A DNA stretch of 64,000 nucleotides from Helicobacter trogontum (lineage in GTDB: Bacteria; Campylobacterota; Campylobacteria; Campylobacterales; Helicobacteraceae). The stretch's first letter is position 1, and every line of letters begins with the position of its first letter. Location of the stretch: NCBI RefSeq assembly GCF_000765905.2, contig NZ_JRPL02000006.1, forward strand, positions 49,922 to 113,921, written 5' to 3'. This document shows, piece by piece, positions 44,191 through 54,500 of the stretch. The position numbers and the translations under genes were made by a program. The notes under the pieces are model-generated. The model saw only the letters and a program-made list of their open reading frames with translations. It ran no database searches and was not told the origin of the DNA.

Positions 44191-45162
44191 ATGAAGCATT
44201 TTTATAGTTCTTTTGTTGTAACTTTAGTTGGGCTAGTTTTGGCATTTTATGTTGGGGCTTGGCAGGCGATTTATATATGTATTTTGCTTTCTATCTTAGA
44301 AGTTAGTCTCTCGTTTGATAATGCTGTGGTTAATGCAAAAGTGCTTGATACAATGGATATAAAGTGGCAAAAACGCTTTATTTATTGGGGTATTCCTATT
44401 GCAGTATTTGGTATGCGTTTTATCTTTCCTATTGTTATTGTAGCTGTGGCGGCAAGATTGAATGTAATTGAAACTTTAAGCCTTGCTTTGTATTCTCCAG
44501 AAGAGTATCGTGCAACACTTGAGGAAACACGTTTTGAGATTTATGCATTTGGTGCAGGATTTTTACTTATGGTGTGTTTACAATTCTTTTTTAGCGATGA
44601 TAAAGATGTGCATTGGCTTACTTGGATTGAAAATAATATAATTATGCGTTTTTGTATGAGATTCCCAAATTTTGCTTTGTTGCTTGCAATTACACTTGGA
44701 ATCATTTTGCTTGCTCTAACAGATAATATACTCGTTGGTATGGCATATTTTTGCGCTATTGTGCTTTATTTAATCATTCATTCTGCTGACAAGTTGCTTG
44801 GGGCTGATGGAGTGCGTAATGGGCTTATGGGCTTTTTATATTTAGAAGTGCTTGATGCAAGTTTTAGTTTTGATGGTGTGATTGGCGCATTTGCTTTAAG
44901 TGAGAATATTTTTATTATCATGATTGGACTTGGTATTGGAGCTATGTTTGTGCGTAGCCTAACGCTTTATCTTGTTGAGCGTAAAACCTTGCAAAAGCTG
45001 ATTTATCTTGAACATGGTGCACATTATGCTATAGGTGCATTAGCAATGATTATGCTATTAAAGATTTTTATGGAAGTAAGTGAGATTATTACAGGGCTTA
45101 TTGGCGTAGGCTTTATTGCTATTTCATTTATATGTTCGCGAATCGCCAATAAAAGTATGTAA
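44191..45162 (+). CDS. DUF475/TerC-family integral membrane protein
   Basis: 323 residues from ATG 44191 (GAGGGAG just upstream; a GTG directly before it is less likely). About nine hydrophobic helices. The pair of conserved segments LEVSLSFDNAVVN (near residue 36) and LEVLDASFSFDGVIGAFAL (near residue 222) is the hallmark of the TerC/DUF475 group, with acidic residues inside the membrane. Recent work on TerC proteins links them to metal (manganese) export in some bacteria; for DUF475 the role is not established to my knowledge. Monocistronic, next to fur, which could hint at metal handling (inference). Confidence 0.88.
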   Translation: MKHFYSSFVVTLVGLVLAFYVGAWQAIYICILLSILEVSLSFDNAVVNAKVLDTMDIKWQKRFIYWGIPIAVFGMRFIFPIVIVAVAARLNVIETLSLALYSPEEYRATLEETRFEIYAFGAGFLLMVCLQFFFSDDKDVHWLTWIENNIIMRFCMRFPNFALLLAITLGIILLALTDNILVGMAYFCAIVLYLIIHSADKLLGADGVRNGLMGFLYLEVLDASFSFDGVIGAFALSENIFIIMIGLGIGAMFVRSLTLYLVERKTLQKLIYLEHGAHYAIGALAMIMLLKIFMEVSEIITGLIGVGFIAISFICSRIANKSM

Positions 45163-45175
45163 AATTGCGCCTTTT

Positions 45176-45184
45176 TGTTATAAT
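45176..45184 (+). promoter_or_regulatory. Extended -10 promoter of nrdB operon
   Basis: TGTTATAAT, a perfect TGn plus TATAAT, 22 bases before ATG 45207. The short leader holds only AAAGGAT as ribosome site. Confidence 0.55.
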
Positions 45185-45206
45185 TTCACATTGAAAGGAT
45201 ATGAGT

Positions 45207-46277
45207 ATGAATTATGAAAGCATTAATATTGACAATCCATCACCAAACAACAAAATATCTCGCAAGAAAATATATAATCCATATTCCACAGAAAGTGTCA
45301 ATGACAGGCGTATATTTGGAGGAAATCCTACTGCGATCTTTGAGCTAAATAAGATCAAGTATCAATGGGCATATAATCTTTTACGCACAATGTTTGCAAA
45401 TACTTGGTTTCCAGAAGAAGTCAATATGAATCAGGATAAGCGTGATTATATGGAGCTAACTTTGCAGGAAAAGCAGGGATATGATAGGGCATTAGCACAG
45501 CTCATCTTTATGGATTCTCTTCAAACAAATAACCTAACGGATAACATTAATCCATACATCACATGTCCAGAAATAAATATGCTTTTAGTGCGACAAGCTT
45601 TTGAAGAATCTTTGCATGCACAAAGTTATGCAGTTATGGTAGATTCTATATCAACAAATACTGATGAGATCTATCAAATGTGGCGTAAGGATGATAAGCT
45701 TCGTGCAAAAAATGATTACATTGCTGATGTATATGCAAATCTTGCAAAAAATCCAACAGAAACAAATCTTGTGAAGGCTATGTTTGCCAATCAGATTCTA
45801 GAGGGCATTTATTTTTATAGTGGTTTTGCATTTTTTTATACACTCGCTAGAAGTGGAAAAATGCAAAATAGTGCAGAGATGATACGTTTTATTCAGCGTG
45901 ATGAGATTACACATTTAACAATTTTTCAACAAATGATCATATCCACGCGTAGAGAAAGACCAGATTTGTTCACAAAAGAATTGCAAGATGAGGTTATGGA
46001 GATGTTTCGCCAAGCTGTTGATTTAGAATCTAGTTGGGGAGAATACATTACACAGGGACAAATTCTTGGATTAACCTCAAAAATTATCCGCCAATATATT
46101 GAATACTTGGCAGATAAGAGATTGAAAGCAGTAAATTATCCTATTTTGTATAATACACAAAATCCTATACAATGGGTCGAGGAACAGGTAAATTTTAACA
46201 ACCAAAGGACAAACTTTTTTGAAGCGAAAGTGCGTAACTATACGCGAGGAGAATTGACATTTGAAGACGACTTTTAA
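45207..46277 (+). CDS. nrdB: Ribonucleotide reductase beta subunit (class Ia type)
   Basis: Makes the tyrosyl radical used by NrdA to reduce ribonucleotides. 356 residues from ATG 45207; an ATG two codons earlier is too close to AAAGGA. Metal ligands and radical site are in place: Asp in FMDSLQ, Glu-x-x-His and the radical Tyr in EESLHAQSY, Glu in [10 protein letters not shown], and ExxH in RDEITH. The C-terminus FEDDF ends with the acidic/aromatic tail that docks to NrdA. The tyrosine is present, so it is not a class Ic (Phe) form. First gene of a three-gene overlapping operon. Confidence 0.96.
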   Translation: MNYESINIDNPSPNNKISRKKIYNPYSTESVNDRRIFGGNPTAIFELNKIKYQWAYNLLRTMFANTWFPEEVNMNQDKRDYMELTLQEKQGYDRALAQLIFMDSLQTNNLTDNINPYITCPEINMLLVRQAFEESLHAQSYAVMVDSISTNTDEIYQMWRKDDKLRAKNDYIADVYANLAKNPTETNLVKAMFANQILEGIYFYSGFAFFYTLARSGKMQNSAEMIRFIQRDEITHLTIFQQMIISTRRERPDLFTKELQDEVMEMFRQAVDLESSWGEYITQGQILGLTSKIIRQYIEYLADKRLKAVNYPILYNTQNPIQWVEEQVNFNNQRTNFFEAKVRNYTRGELTFEDDF

Positions 46278-46998
46278 AACCTTTTATACATTACAGCTAA
46301 AAACAAAGGCAAATTGGAAAGACAATCTAGCGCGACTTGAGGCAAAGATATTAGAGTGTGAAAAAGATTCTTATATTCTTGCGAGTGAGGTTTTCTTAAC
46401 AGGGTTTGCATACCAGAAAATGGCAGAGGCAAGTGAATTTAGTGAGATCGCTACAAAAAGATTACAAGAGCTAAGTGAGGACAAAACCATTGTAATTACT
46501 ATGATAGAACAAGAGGGTAGGGGTTATGTTAATCGTTTGAAGGTGTTTCATCAAGGACGCATAGCATATACACAAAAAAAAGTAAAACTTTTTCCATTAG
46601 GTAATGAACACCTGCATTTTAAGGCTGGAGATGCCAAAGATATTAAAACTTTTATGCTTGATGGAATCTTATGTGCCGCGCTCAATTGTTTTGAAATCCG
46701 CTTTATTGATTTATGGAAAAAGATACAGGGTGCACAAGTTATCTTTGTTCCAGCAGCATGGGGTAAGGCAAGGAAAGTCCATTTTCAGACACTTACACGT
46801 GCCTTAGCGATTGCAAATCAAAGCTTTGTTATTGCTAGTTCATGTTCGGGCAATGAATATGCAAAAGGCAGCAGTATTATTACACCTTATGGAATTGTGT
46901 ATAAAAATGATTCCAAGGAGATCATTCAAGCACAAGTAAATCTTGCTGAAGTTACAAAAATGCGAACGCATATTGATACAGGAATCCCACATATATGA
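46261..46998 (+). CDS. Carbon-nitrogen hydrolase (nitrilase superfamily)
   Basis: 245 residues from TTG 46261, with AGGAG 9 bases upstream inside the end of nrdB (17-base overlap). The superfamily triad can be placed: Glu in SEVFLTGF (near residue 43), Lys in [10 protein letters not shown] (near 107) and the nucleophile Cys in [10 protein letters not shown] (near 142). Such enzymes hydrolyse amides or nitriles; the substrate is not evident. It lies between nrdB and pcm, genes that are neighbours in H. pylori as I recall, and overlaps pcm by four bases. Confidence 0.88.
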   Translation: MKTTFKTFYTLQLKTKANWKDNLARLEAKILECEKDSYILASEVFLTGFAYQKMAEASEFSEIATKRLQELSEDKTIVITMIEQEGRGYVNRLKVFHQGRIAYTQKKVKLFPLGNEHLHFKAGDAKDIKTFMLDGILCAALNCFEIRFIDLWKKIQGAQVIFVPAAWGKARKVHFQTLTRALAIANQSFVIASSCSGNEYAKGSSIITPYGIVYKNDSKEIIQAQVNLAEVTKMRTHIDTGIPHI

Positions 46999-47657
46999 AA
47001 TTGCATGAAATAAAAAATATGGAAATGCTAAAGGATGTTAAAGATAGCTTTGATCCTAGAGTCATTGCTGCATTACGGCAAACTGACAGGGAGTTTTTTG
47101 TCCCATCAGTCATTAAACATTCGGCATTTCATCTTGATAATGCGTTGCCTATAAGTGATGAACAATGGATTAGTGCACCGCTTACTGTAGCAAAAATGAC
47201 AACTTATCTGATGGCATATGATTTAGGAGATAGCGTGTTGGAACCAGATAGTGTCTTGGAAATAGGGCTTGGAAGTGGTTATCAGGCTGTTGTGTTATCT
47301 CATCTCATACGCAGAGTGTTTAGCATTGAGCGTATAGAATCTTTATGGCTTGAAGCAAGGGCGCGTATCGCACAGCTACAGATTATGAATATTAATATAA
47401 AACTTGATGATGGTATGAATGGTTGGAGTTCTTTTGCTCCCTATGATAGAATCTTGCTTTCTGCATGTACGGAGAGTATCCCAAAGACTTTGATCGATCA
47501 ACTGCAGGTAAATGGGGTGCTTGTCGCTCCAATGTACCATAATGGTGGACAGGTCATTGTACGCTTTGTAAAGCAAAAAGACAATACACTTACAAACCAT
47601 ATTTTAGAATCTTGTCAATTTGTACCAATTAAACAGGGCGTTATGCGTATGGGTTAA
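46995..47657 (+). CDS. pcm: Protein-L-isoaspartate O-methyltransferase
   Basis: Methylates damaged isoaspartyl residues so they can return to aspartate. 220 residues. N-terminal part DPRVIAALRQTDREFFVP and the SDEQWISAPLTVAKMT block are characteristic (usually GxxQTISqPyxVA); SAM motif VLEIGLGSGYQAVVLSHL near residues 90-108; DDGMNGW and DRILLSA follow. Last gene of the nrdB operon, coupled by ATGA to the hydrolase gene. Length is as usual for the family. Confidence 0.94.
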   Translation: MKLHEIKNMEMLKDVKDSFDPRVIAALRQTDREFFVPSVIKHSAFHLDNALPISDEQWISAPLTVAKMTTYLMAYDLGDSVLEPDSVLEIGLGSGYQAVVLSHLIRRVFSIERIESLWLEARARIAQLQIMNINIKLDDGMNGWSSFAPYDRILLSACTESIPKTLIDQLQVNGVLVAPMYHNGGQVIVRFVKQKDNTLTNHILESCQFVPIKQGVMRMG

Positions 47658-47754
47658 TCATATCTGTGGGAGCTCAAAGGCAGATGTGTCACTATAGCGT
47701 GTATTAATTTGAATTTAGAATTATAAAATTTAGCTTTAAAAGCAAAAAAGAGGG

Positions 47755-47770
47755 GCGTGTCATTACACGC
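47755..47770 (-). terminator. Terminator of the YwqK/MORN-like gene
   Basis: GCGTGT (47755-47760) and ACACGC (47765-47770) form a perfect stem with a 4-base loop. On the reverse strand it is followed by CCCCTC and a T6 run, just after the stop of the gene at 47785. Confidence 0.6.
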
Positions 47771-47784
47771 ACGGATACCAAGGA

Positions 47785-48498
47785 TTAAATCCATAGACTA
47801 TTATCTCTTGTATTATTGTCTTTATATTGTCTTGGCATAGGGTTTGGATTTTCAAAATCAAATAAGAACGGATTTACAGAATCAAGTCCCTCAAAGAAAT
47901 TGTCAAAAGAATCTATATCATTCCCAATGAAATTATACTCTTCAAGTCGCTGTAATAAACCATCACTCCCATATATCTTTCTACTTACAAGTTTGTTATT
48001 GCGATATTTCTCTTCTTTACGTAGTTTGCTATGGATATAATATTTTCTTACTTCCTCATCGTCTTTGTAAAATATCGTTTCAATAAGAGAATTTGCACTA
48101 TCTTTACCATAAATATTTGTTTGTGAAAGCTTATTATTTTGATATAAGCATTCTTTGCGTTTTAATCCATTATCATAATATGCTATTGTATGTGTGCGGT
48201 TGCCATGGTTATAAAAATCTTCATACTTTAAAATGCCATTGCCATACCACTTTTGTATCCCATGCTTCACTCCCGAAACTTCTTTACATGGCGTTTTACC
48301 ATCTCTGGATTGACAGATCTTAAATGTATGACTAGAATCAGAAATATAAGTCGTCTCACTTTTGACTACACTATTATCGTGTATATCATAATCAGTATAC
48401 ACAAGAGTATTATGTGCATCATCTTTTTGCTCTGATATAACCCAAGCAATGACAATGAGAGATGTAGTAAGTGCAATGAAAAAACCCCATTTCTTCAT
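47785..48498 (-). CDS. MORN/YwqK-like membrane-anchored protein
   Basis: 237 residues with an N-terminal hydrophobic helix (FFIALTTSLIVIAWVIS) that acts as signal or anchor. The body holds repeated strand units of about 20-24 residues such as HGIQKWYGNGILKYEDFYNHG, YYDNGLKRKECLYQNN and YIHSKLRKEEKYRNN, the pattern of MORN-variant/YwqK repeats. The last 50 residues are Asp/Asn/Pro-rich without repeats. Single gene with its own terminator. The repeat type is often found in secreted or antitoxin-like proteins; no toxin partner lies next to it, so I do not assign such a role. Confidence 0.72.
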   Translation of the reverse strand: MKKWGFFIALTTSLIVIAWVISEQKDDAHNTLVYTDYDIHDNSVVKSETTYISDSSHTFKICQSRDGKTPCKEVSGVKHGIQKWYGNGILKYEDFYNHGNRTHTIAYYDNGLKRKECLYQNNKLSQTNIYGKDSANSLIETIFYKDDEEVRKYYIHSKLRKEEKYRNNKLVSRKIYGSDGLLQRLEEYNFIGNDIDSFDNFFEGLDSVNPFLFDFENPNPMPRQYKDNNTRDNSLWI

Positions 48499-48752
48499 TA
48501 TTTTCCTTTACTTTCACAGAATATATAATCATTGTAGCATTAAAATTCCAATATATTGACAATGATATAATGGAGTGTGCTTGAATATAAACTTATGTGA
48601 TATAGGGGTCTTGAATTACTATCATAATCTTATAGCTATCGTGTATAAGTTTTTATTTATATGTAATGTCAAATTAGTTCTTATATGAATTTCTAATATA
48701 GTGAATGCTTTAGTAATTAATCTCGTATGATTTCATATTGTGTTGCGTATAT

Positions 48753-49730
48753 TTATCTAAGTATAAATTCTGCCATGTCTAAAATTCTATTTGCATAACC
48801 ACTTTCATTATCATACCAAGCCATTATTTTTAACATATTTCCAACTTGCACACTTAAGTCTTTTGCTACAATACTACTATATGTGCTTCCTAGAAAATCA
48901 CTACTTACGCGATATTTAGAATCAATGCTTAATATATTTTTCATACTATCGTTTGCATAAGATTCAAATAGAGTGTGTATTTCATCTAGTTTTGCAGTTT
49001 TGTTAAGGTAGAAGTTTAAATCTGCCATTGAAACATCAATCAAAGGTACACGCACACTCTGTCCATGTATTTTACCCTCTAAATTTGGTAAAACCCTCTT
49101 TAATCCAATGGCCGCTCCTGTTGTGGTTGGGATAATGTTGTTTGCAGCCGCTCTTGATCTTCTCTTATCACTTCTATGTGCATTATCAAGTAGATTTTGA
49201 TCATTTGTGTAGCTATGAATTGTAGTCATTGTGGCACTTATGATTCCATAATGCTTATCAAGTATGGCACAAATAGGGGCAATGCAGTTTGTTGTACAAG
49301 AAGCATTTGATATGATGGATTGACCATTGTATTCCATATGATTTACACCAAGCACAAACATCTTTGTATCATCTTGTGGTGGAGCTGAAATAATTATCTT
49401 TTTTGCACCCTTTTGCAAATGATGTTGAACAGATTCTGTTGTAAGGAACTTCCCACTTGATTCAATCACAACATCAACTTCACCAAAGTCAATATCTTTA
49501 GGATCACTATGGTTGCTTACTTGTATTGATTGATTATTGATTAGCAATGTATTGTTGTGGTATGAAACGTCGTGATGAAACGTGCCATGTGCACTATCAA
49601 ATTCGATGAGATATGCCAAAATTTCCCATTTAGCAATATCATTAAGTGCTTTAATGTTATGCCCCCTTCTGATCGCTTCTCGCAAGATCGTGCGTCCCAT
49701 CCTACCAAGCCCATTTATCCCTAGTGTCAT
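48753..49730 (-). CDS. gapA: Glyceraldehyde-3-phosphate dehydrogenase
   Basis: Converts glyceraldehyde 3-phosphate to 1,3-bisphosphoglycerate with NAD(P). 325 residues from ATG 49730, where GAGG lies upstream and the family start GINGLGRMGR follows; an in-frame ATG at 49817 lies before the predicted transcription start. The active-site block ASCTTNC has Cys145; His is in TTIHSYTNDQN; the C-terminal WYDNESGYANR block is intact. Monocistronic. Length slightly below 330, normal. Confidence 0.96.
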   Translation of the reverse strand: MTLGINGLGRMGRTILREAIRRGHNIKALNDIAKWEILAYLIEFDSAHGTFHHDVSYHNNTLLINNQSIQVSNHSDPKDIDFGEVDVVIESSGKFLTTESVQHHLQKGAKKIIISAPPQDDTKMFVLGVNHMEYNGQSIISNASCTTNCIAPICAILDKHYGIISATMTTIHSYTNDQNLLDNAHRSDKRRSRAAANNIIPTTTGAAIGLKRVLPNLEGKIHGQSVRVPLIDVSMADLNFYLNKTAKLDEIHTLFESYANDSMKNILSIDSKYRVSSDFLGSTYSSIVAKDLSVQVGNMLKIMAWYDNESGYANRILDMAEFILR

Positions 49731-49778
49731 AATTCTAACCTCAATAATAAATTGTAGATATAGTAATAAATTGTGTGG

Positions 49779-49784
49779 ATTATA
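49779..49784 (-). promoter_or_regulatory. -10 box of gapA
   Basis: Reverse strand reads AAGCTATAATCC, perfect TATAAT, about 50 bases before the chosen start at 49730. It supports the shorter start. Confidence 0.5.
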
Positions 49785-50018
49785 GCTTATTTTTGTGTGT
49801 ATGCTGTAGAAACTCATTATATGTTTGCTAAGTTAGTATAGATTGAGTTTGCAATAAAACATAAGTTCCAACACAATACATTGTGTCAGCGTATGTCAAT
49901 AATTTGAAAAATGAAAATCACGCTTGTTTTATTTTACTTGCATTACACCCAAGATACCCAGCATTACAATAACGTGCAACTTAGCGTAATAGATATAACT
50001 TAACCTAAGTTATTGGAT

Positions 50019-50047
50019 AATTGATAAAGAACTAATCATTATCAATT
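50019..50047 (-). terminator. Terminator-like hairpin after the secreted coiled-coil gene
   Basis: AATTGATAA (50019-50027) and TTATCAATT (50039-50047) form a perfect 9-bp stem with an 11-base loop, 14 bases after the stop on the reverse strand. It lacks a clear T-run and contains GATAAT, so an operator function is another option. Confidence 0.4.
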
Positions 50048-50060
50048 ATTATTTTCTCCT

Positions 50061-51341
50061 TTAATTATTTTCTGGCCACATGCGTACAGATTTAATATCA
50101 TATTGATTTATAATATCGAAGAATGATTGTATCAAGGCATGGTTTCTGCCCTTGCTGTAGGCATTAATAAATTTTTGTGCCTCATTGCCTAAATTCATTG
50201 TTGCGTTGTTCTTCAAAGGCGTAATAAGTATTTTTATACTATTTTTATTTGCATTTGGATCTAAAAGCTTTGCTTGATCTGAGATAATTTTTTGCAAACT
50301 TGTCCTTAAATGTGGTGCTAAATATGGACTATAACCCACAAAGGTCATGCCTGCTGCACGACTAGCTTCCAAGGCAGAATAGTATTGTGCTGTAATACGT
50401 TTTTCTATATCAGCATTCTTTGTTTGTTTATTTTTTAAAAACGAAATACCATTGTTAAGTGTGAGGTATTTTTTTGCCAAATTACTTACGCTTTCAGCAA
50501 GCCCATCTGAACGAACATGTATGCGTACTTCTTGTATGGTATAGTTATATTGACTAAGCCATGCGACAATAGAACTATTAAAATTTTGCATTTCTTCTTC
50601 ATAGCGTTTTTGAATCTCGTCGTATTTTTTTGTATAGCTTTCTGTTATTCGTTCTTTGGTTTTTTTGTTTTGGGCAATCGCCTCATTGGTCGGATTGCCC
50701 ATGCAACCACAACCACATTGTTGCTGATTTTGTGATGATTCTAGCATCTCAATCTCTGCATTAATATCATCTAATGCACTCGCAGATTCCTTTCGCAATG
50801 CTTCTAAATCATTTTGATATTTTGTTTGAATATGATCATATTCTTTGCTAAACTGATTTATCTTTGTGATGTATTGCACTAAAAGCGTAGGCATAGTTTT
50901 GTATCGAAATGATCGAGATTCTAGAAGTGTTTTTGAATCTAGGCTCAAGGTCGCTACATCAGATTTAATAACACATGTTCCATTGCCACTATTTTGTAGA
51001 TCTTCTAGTGTAGAGGTGCTATTACACGTAAAGCTTTTTGGGACAAATTTGTTTAAATCTTCCTCAAGATTTGCAACGATATTGCCCGATATTTCTTGCC
51101 TTACTTCATTATCGTTGAGCCACATATCTGTGCGTACATCCTTGAGTTGAAATAAAAAGCCATCGATATTTTTAAAGTGGCAGGTTGCATGAGAGTTATC
51201 TCCGACGCAATTATATGTGATACCAGCTTTTTCTGCATCTTGCAATACCCACTCCATAATATCTAATGCACCTGTTTTAGCAAAACTTACTCCACATGCA
51301 ACCATGCTGATTGCACCTGCGGCTATTATTTTTTTTAGCAT
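50061..51341 (-). CDS. Secreted coiled-coil protein with a Cys-Gly cluster
   Basis: 426 residues. A signal peptide is followed by cleavage near VSFAKT (residue 22). Four cysteines in the first 125 residues (YNCVG, ATCHF, FTCNS, GTCVI) suggest two disulfides. A coiled coil spans about residues 160-270 and is broken near residue 215 by QQQCGCGCMGNP, three closely spaced Cys with Gly that could bind metal. The C-terminal ~150 residues are mixed. Start ATG 51341 after AAGGGT. I know no family; it lies downstream of the trpB gene on the same strand but about 190 bases away. Probably periplasmic. Confidence 0.72.
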   Translation of the reverse strand: MLKKIIAAGAISMVACGVSFAKTGALDIMEWVLQDAEKAGITYNCVGDNSHATCHFKNIDGFLFQLKDVRTDMWLNDNEVRQEISGNIVANLEEDLNKFVPKSFTCNSTSTLEDLQNSGNGTCVIKSDVATLSLDSKTLLESRSFRYKTMPTLLVQYITKINQFSKEYDHIQTKYQNDLEALRKESASALDDINAEIEMLESSQNQQQCGCGCMGNPTNEAIAQNKKTKERITESYTKKYDEIQKRYEEEMQNFNSSIVAWLSQYNYTIQEVRIHVRSDGLAESVSNLAKKYLTLNNGISFLKNKQTKNADIEKRITAQYYSALEASRAAGMTFVGYSPYLAPHLRTSLQKIISDQAKLLDPNANKNSIKILITPLKNNATMNLGNEAQKFINAYSKGRNHALIQSFFDIINQYDIKSVRMWPENN

Positions 51342-51530
51342 ACCCTTATCCTTTCGCCGTTTTTTAGAATGTAAGCCATTATGTTAATGTTTTTTAGATT
51401 AAAAGTTTATTAATTTCATGCTATTTTCCACAAAAGATATGTTCGTGATTGTGATATATCCGTTGTTTTATTAGTGTGTCTCATTGATATGATTGGGATC
51501 TGAATGAGATAGAAATTCACTATAAAATTA

Positions 51531-54500
51531 TTATGATTTTAAAGATTTGCCACAGATTTTACTCAGCTCTGGAACAGTTTTAAAAACACGCGATTTAGTC
51601 ATATCAGTATGAATGTAGCTTAGTGTGTGGTTGTTTGCCTCAAGATCCTTTTGATCATATTCCATATTATCTTTATTATTATCTGTGTTGGAGCTTGGCA
51701 CTATAAAATCTTCTTTTTGTGTTTGTATATCTAAGTTTATGCTTTCTTGATCCATGCTTGTATCGTGTAGAGCATGTTTGTTATCGTTTATATTTTCAAA
51801 AATGCCCATGAGTTCATTTTCGATTTCTAGTTCTAGATTTTCTAAATCACTCTGTGCAGAATCTGTATTTTCCAATAGGCTTCCATCAAGATGTAAGGAT
51901 GGATTTCTATCTGTTTCTAGCGAGGTTGTCTTATCACTTGAATCTAGTAAGTCTTCCAATGTATTGTTGCTATCATTGATGTCAAAATCTTGTATATTTA
52001 TATTTTTTTGCACAGAATCTTGTCTCTTGAAGCTTTGTGATTCTATACATTCTTGTTCTATGGAATCTGTCTGTATATCTGATATTTCTGCACTAGAGGT
52101 ATCTAGCCCACTAGAGTCTAAAACCAAACCCTTGTCTAAATCATTATCTTCTCTTGCATCATTTGTTTCAAGTAGAGAAGCCAAAACACCACCATCTTGT
52201 ATATTATCATTGTTCATAGAATCTAGACTTTCTAAACCTAGTATTTCATCAAAGGTGTTTATGTGTATTTGGCTTTCATCATTGCTTGTTTGGCTATCAT
52301 CTATATGAGTTAAGCCTAATTGTTCATCCTTTATATTATTGGTGGTATTTATATCAAAAATGTCTTCTAGTATATCATTGGCTGTATTAGCTGTATTTTG
52401 TGAGATAGATTCTGTCTGTTGTGCTGCATTGATGATACTAGATTCCATGGTGTCGCTATGTGTTTGGCAATCATTATCATGTTGTATATGATCCACATGG
52501 CTTAATGCTAGTTCATCATCTATATTTATTCCTTTTGATTCTTGTAGTGTCTCATCTATTAAGTCTATTTGTTTGTGTTGTGTTGCTAAGTGTTGCAAAT
52601 CTTCCAAAGTTTCTAATGTGGTTTCCTGTGTAGTGTGCAGATCAAATAGAAGTTGCTTGGCTAATTGTTGATTTGAATTTATATCATCTTGTTCTCTACT
52701 TTGTTGTGAATTTTCCATGTTGCTATTATTTGAGATGGTGTCGCCTTCTTCCACTTTCGTCATATTAGAATTTTGGTGCAATAAAGATTCTAAGGATATG
52801 TTTTGTTCTGCATGAGAGAGTATTTCTGTGGAATCTGTGTTATTAGATTCTGTTTGTGCAGAATCTTGTGACAAGTTTTCTTTCTCAAGCAAGTCCTTTT
52901 CATTGAAGCTTACTTGCAAATCATCATGGGGTATATTATCTTCTATATTGGCAGTTTGGTTTAACTCCTGCTGGAATTCATCTGTTAAATCGGCTTTGGA
53001 TATTGCATTATCATGAGATATTGCTTCTTGTTGTGTTGAGCTTGCATTAACTTGTAAATTGCCTTTCTCTTGCAAGTCATCATCTTGCAGGAAATGCAGT
53101 ATCTGCATATTTTCTTGTGTTGGATTGGATTTTGAGATATCTTCTGTACAGCTTGATTCTGTATCAGAATTTGTAGTTAAAAAATGCAGTGGCTCTTTAC
53201 TGAAGGACTTCATATTGTCTTCATCTGTATTTGGGGAATTTATATCTATTGTTGTAGCATTTATATTGTCATATTCTTTGAGATTTTTCAGACTATTACC
53301 TGTTTGTGTACCGCCTATACTTTCTTGCTCTAGCTCTTTAATCTCTTCTTGTGTGTTTTGCGATGATTCTGTATTGCTTGTTGATATATCATTTACTGGA
53401 TTTATTATGCTAGATTCTAACTCATTATTATTTTGAGTTTGTAAAGCAGTAAATTCATCTATGACTTCATTATTTGTAATGTCTGTAGAATCTAGATTGA
53501 GTTTCATGTCTGATTGTATTGAGGTATCATCGCTCAAATCCATATCCTCTGTTATTTGGGCAGATGTTTGGTTTTCTGACAAAGACTGCATAGAATCTAT
53601 ATCTTTGCTTGCCTGCAAAGTATTTGTATTTGTTTCAATAAGATTAGAATCTAGCTCCTCTAAGCTCTGTATATTTGTAGATGTGGAATCTAGATTCTTC
53701 AAATCATTACTTGCTGCTATAGTAAGAGATGTATCCCTTTGTATCTGTGTTGCAGGGCTTATTTGTGTATCCACCAAATGTTGTATATCTGCCTCTTCAT
53801 TCTCTGTATTGATAGAATCAAAAAAACTCATATCCTCATGGCTTATATCTTGCAAAGCAAGTTTTAGCTCATTTTGCCGCTCCTTTGATTCATTCTCGTT
53901 TGTCTCCTCCTGTATGATTACCTCTTTTGCTTTATTTTTTTGCTTTAAAAGTTTTTCTACATTACGCAATTCAGATTCTAAAAAATCTCTCCATGCACTT
54001 GTGCATAAGGCTTTGGCGGTAATAAAAATGTCTTTATCACCTCTACCACTCACATTCACTACAATGATTTTATTTTTTTCTTTTTTTGCAATTTCAAGCA
54101 CACCAGCCAATGCGTGACTTGATTCTAATGCTGGTAAGATTCCTTCATGCCTAGCAAAAAATTGCAAGGCTTCAAGAGCAGAATCATCGCTAGCAGCCAT
54201 AAATTCTACGCGTCCAATGTGTTTTAAGTGTGCAAGTTGGGGTCCAACACCAGCATAATCCAACCCAGCACTAATTGAGTGTGTATTTGAGATTTGTCCA
54301 TGCTTATCCTGTAGAAAATAGGAACGATATCCATGTGCTACGCCAATACTTGCACCACTATTTTCTGCAAGACGCATTGCATGTCGGTTGGGTTTAAAAT
54401 CATCTCCACCAGCTTCTACACCAACAAGCTTTACTTCCATATCTTCCAAAAATGCATTAAATGCACCCATAGAGTTGCTGCCACCACCAACACATGCAAC

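Larger units (their letters stand above)
49731..50060. other. Intergenic region between gapA and a secreted protein gene
   Basis: About 330 bases. It has the gapA -10 box (49779-49784) and a hairpin after the next reverse gene (50019-50047). Nothing else was recognised. Confidence 0.45.

Noticed and set aside
47785..48498. YwqK antitoxin of a toxin-antitoxin pair
   Set aside because: The protein has an N-terminal membrane helix, and no toxin-like gene is adjacent.
51754..54117. Long antisense frames opposite the trpB tail
   Set aside because: They are a by-product of the biased codon use in the tail (Ser/Cys-rich translations), have no ribosome sites, and lie within a clear gene.
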